DNA from: Caryophanon sp036309765
GTDB taxonomy: Bacteria > Bacillota > Bacilli > Bacillales_A > Planococcaceae
Direction: 5' to 3'
Assembly (NCBI GenBank): GCA_036309765.1
Contig: JAXJTE010000007.1
Span: 1-41,995, forward strand
Length of the DNA: 41,995 nucleotides
Below the pieces are notes generated by a model. That model ran no database searches, was not told the DNA's origin, and saw only the letters and a program-made list of their open reading frames with translations. Position numbers and translations under genes: made by a program. Positions 40,934-41,995 of the stretch are shown in pieces. Positions within the stretch are counted from its first letter, which is position 1; each line of letters opens with the position of its first letter.

Positions 40934-41741
40934 ATTTTAATAATTTGCTCATAAATAATTCGTCCACAAACGTATCGTTTACGAACATTGATTGATGGCG
41001 TGTACCTTCTACAATAAATTCATGCTTCTTGAAAAATTGTTGGCTTGCTTCATCTTGTGAGCAAACAGATAGCTCTAATCGCGTGATGTTACGATCTAAT
41101 GCCCATTGCCCCGCTGTTTGTAATAATGAAGTTGCCACACCTTGCTTTTTGAATGATTCTTTCACACCAATTTCAATATGTGCTACGTGCTGGCGACGAC
41201 TTGCATTGTCACCTGTTAGCGCTAAGTAGCCAGCGAATTGTCCGTTGAAAATGCATAGTAGCACGGTGCTGTTTTTCGCTTTACGCCATTCGCCCATCAT
41301 TTTACGCACACCTTGAACCGTTAATTGGCGCGTTTCTGATGCATACGGTAAGTAATCGGTTTCATTATAGATTTCTTCTAAAAGGTTAATGTAAGGTCTT
41401 GCATCCTCTGTTTCGATTGAGCGAATTACGAATGCATTTGTACTTTTATAATCTTCTGTTTCACTATGTTCAAACGGGTTTAAACGTGAGAACGTAATGC
41501 TACTCCCTAATTTTACATCTACTACATAATAATCTGCGTTTGTCCAAGCTAAGAAATGTGTTAACGGTGGCTTCGTTTTCTTCCACCAGCTCATATTTAA
41601 ATAGGCAGCATTCGGTAACGCTTGACCCATAATATTTTCTAATGACTCGAAAGTTAAAGTAACTTCATTTTGCGTTGCAGATTGGAAGAAAGTAGCTAAC
41701 GGGATGTACTTTTTCTCCATCTTTTTTGACATTTTATTCAT
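40932..41741 (-). CDS. DUF7662-like domain fused to a GNAT acetyltransferase
   Basis: A 269-aa two-domain protein. Residues about 10-78 ('KKYIPLATFFQSA', 'VTLTFESLENIMGQALPNAAYLNMSWW', read in pieces) follow the pattern of the small DUF7662 domain: a Y-x-PL start, LTF-x-LE-x-I-G, LP-x-A, WW, and a final W-x3-YYVVDV. Residues about 105-265 form a GNAT fold with 'HIEIGVKESFKKQGVATSLLQ' as the acetyl-CoA pyrophosphate motif (Q-x2-G-x-A) and 'LELSVCSQDEASQQFFKKHEF' (as 'DEASQQFFKKHEF') as the final strand-helix. The acceptor is unknown. The start is uncertain: ATG 41741 follows GTGAGGAG closely, ATG 41732 is next, and ATG 41765 has no site. Confidence 0.82.
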   Translation of the reverse strand: MNKMSKKMEKKYIPLATFFQSATQNEVTLTFESLENIMGQALPNAAYLNMSWWKKTKPPLTHFLAWTNADYYVVDVKLGSSITFSRLNPFEHSETEDYKSTNAFVIRSIETEDARPYINLLEEIYNETDYLPYASETRQLTVQGVRKMMGEWRKAKNSTVLLCIFNGQFAGYLALTGDNASRRQHVAHIEIGVKESFKKQGVATSLLQTAGQWALDRNITRLELSVCSQDEASQQFFKKHEFIVEGTRHQSMFVNDTFVDELFMSKLLK

Positions 41742-41888
41742 CTTCTCCTCACTAATAATACACACGAGTTTTATAATATCATATTTATAGCATGTAACGA
41801 AATAATTGAAACTGTGGAATTCGACATTTTTCGACGAATTTTTGGCTAAATATTGACAAGTAATAACACACGTGTTGATTAGTGAAAT

Positions 41889-41995
41889 TCACGTATCACT
41901 TTCTTGATAAATGAATCGAGCTGAGGTCAGAATTTCTTCCACATACGTTTGCCATTGTTGATCGAGCGCTTGCCAAAGAAACAGACGTGTAAATC
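41889..41995 (-). CDS. C-terminal end of an unrecognised gene (cut by window edge)
   Basis: On the minus strand the last 34 codons of an open frame run from the window edge to TGA at 41889-41891. The peptide (…FLWQALDQQWQTYVEEILTS… in part, ending 'FIYQESDT') is helical, Trp/Gln-rich and protein-like, while the other two minus-strand frames stop earlier or look less natural. Too short to assign to a family. Confidence 0.55.
   Translation of the reverse strand, partial: FTRLFLWQALDQQWQTYVEEILTSARFIYQESDT

Overview
The window looks like chromosomal DNA of a low-to-moderate-GC Bacillales Firmicute. The evidence is strong AGGAGG-type ribosome binding sites, sigma-A promoters, Rho-independent terminators after most units, and gene sets typical of Bacillus relatives (BdbC, YebC/YeeI, the ykaA-pit pair, yclNOPQ-like uptake, thrCB, NiaP-like). 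By general resemblance I lean towards the Lysinibacillus/Solibacillus/Kurthia side (Caryophanaceae/Planococcaceae), but that is inference. Most of the window is core metabolism and transport. I see no prophage, transposase, CRISPR array, rRNA or toxin-antitoxin locus.

Layout: 1-304 is the tail of a tRNA cluster (end of tRNA-Gly, then Ile, Asn, Glu) with a terminator. 522-962 is bdbC. 1012-4041 (minus) holds an EamA permease followed by a large cytoplasmic-looking parallel beta-helix protein. 4257-4754 is a hypoxanthine-type DNA glycosylase. 5090-10718 is an oppABCDF oligopeptide importer. 10863-13967 mixes small housekeeping genes (rlmA-like methyltransferase, SDR protein, plsC) with three copies of a GC-rich hairpin repeat. 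13968-16240 holds a low-Mr phosphatase, a zinc metallopeptidase and yebC. 16490-20551 has two chemoreceptors, then an M3 oligopeptidase, an AI-2E-type permease and an unrecognised 154-aa protein. 24274-25935 (minus) is a phosphate transporter with its DUF47 partner. 26352-27515 (minus) is a methyltransferase whose 5' side abuts a fourth, enlarged repeat copy. 27927-30467 has hflX and a lone menC-like gene. 30787-34672 is a Fur-type regulated siderophore importer. 34793-41995 holds a PAP2 phosphatase, an NAD(P)-binding protein, thrCB (minus), a NiaP-like transporter, an RpiR regulator, a DUF7662-GNAT fusion and the cut end of one more gene.

How genes work together: OppA delivers peptides to the OppB/OppC channel driven by OppD/OppF, and the nearby M3 peptidase could degrade such peptides. 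YclQ-, YclN/O- and YclP-like proteins form one iron-siderophore importer with a Fur box at the operon promoter and a weaker one before the binding-protein gene. ThrB and ThrC are the last two steps of threonine synthesis, but no homoserine dehydrogenase gene is present.

The least ordinary features are four copies of a long-hairpin GC-rich repeat (one a clean internal-deletion form, one with an extra hairpin inserted), the 695-aa beta-helix protein without a signal peptide, a palindromic internal promoter between the yclP- and yclQ-like genes, and the DUF7662-acetyltransferase fusion. I did not find a convincing new multi-gene system.
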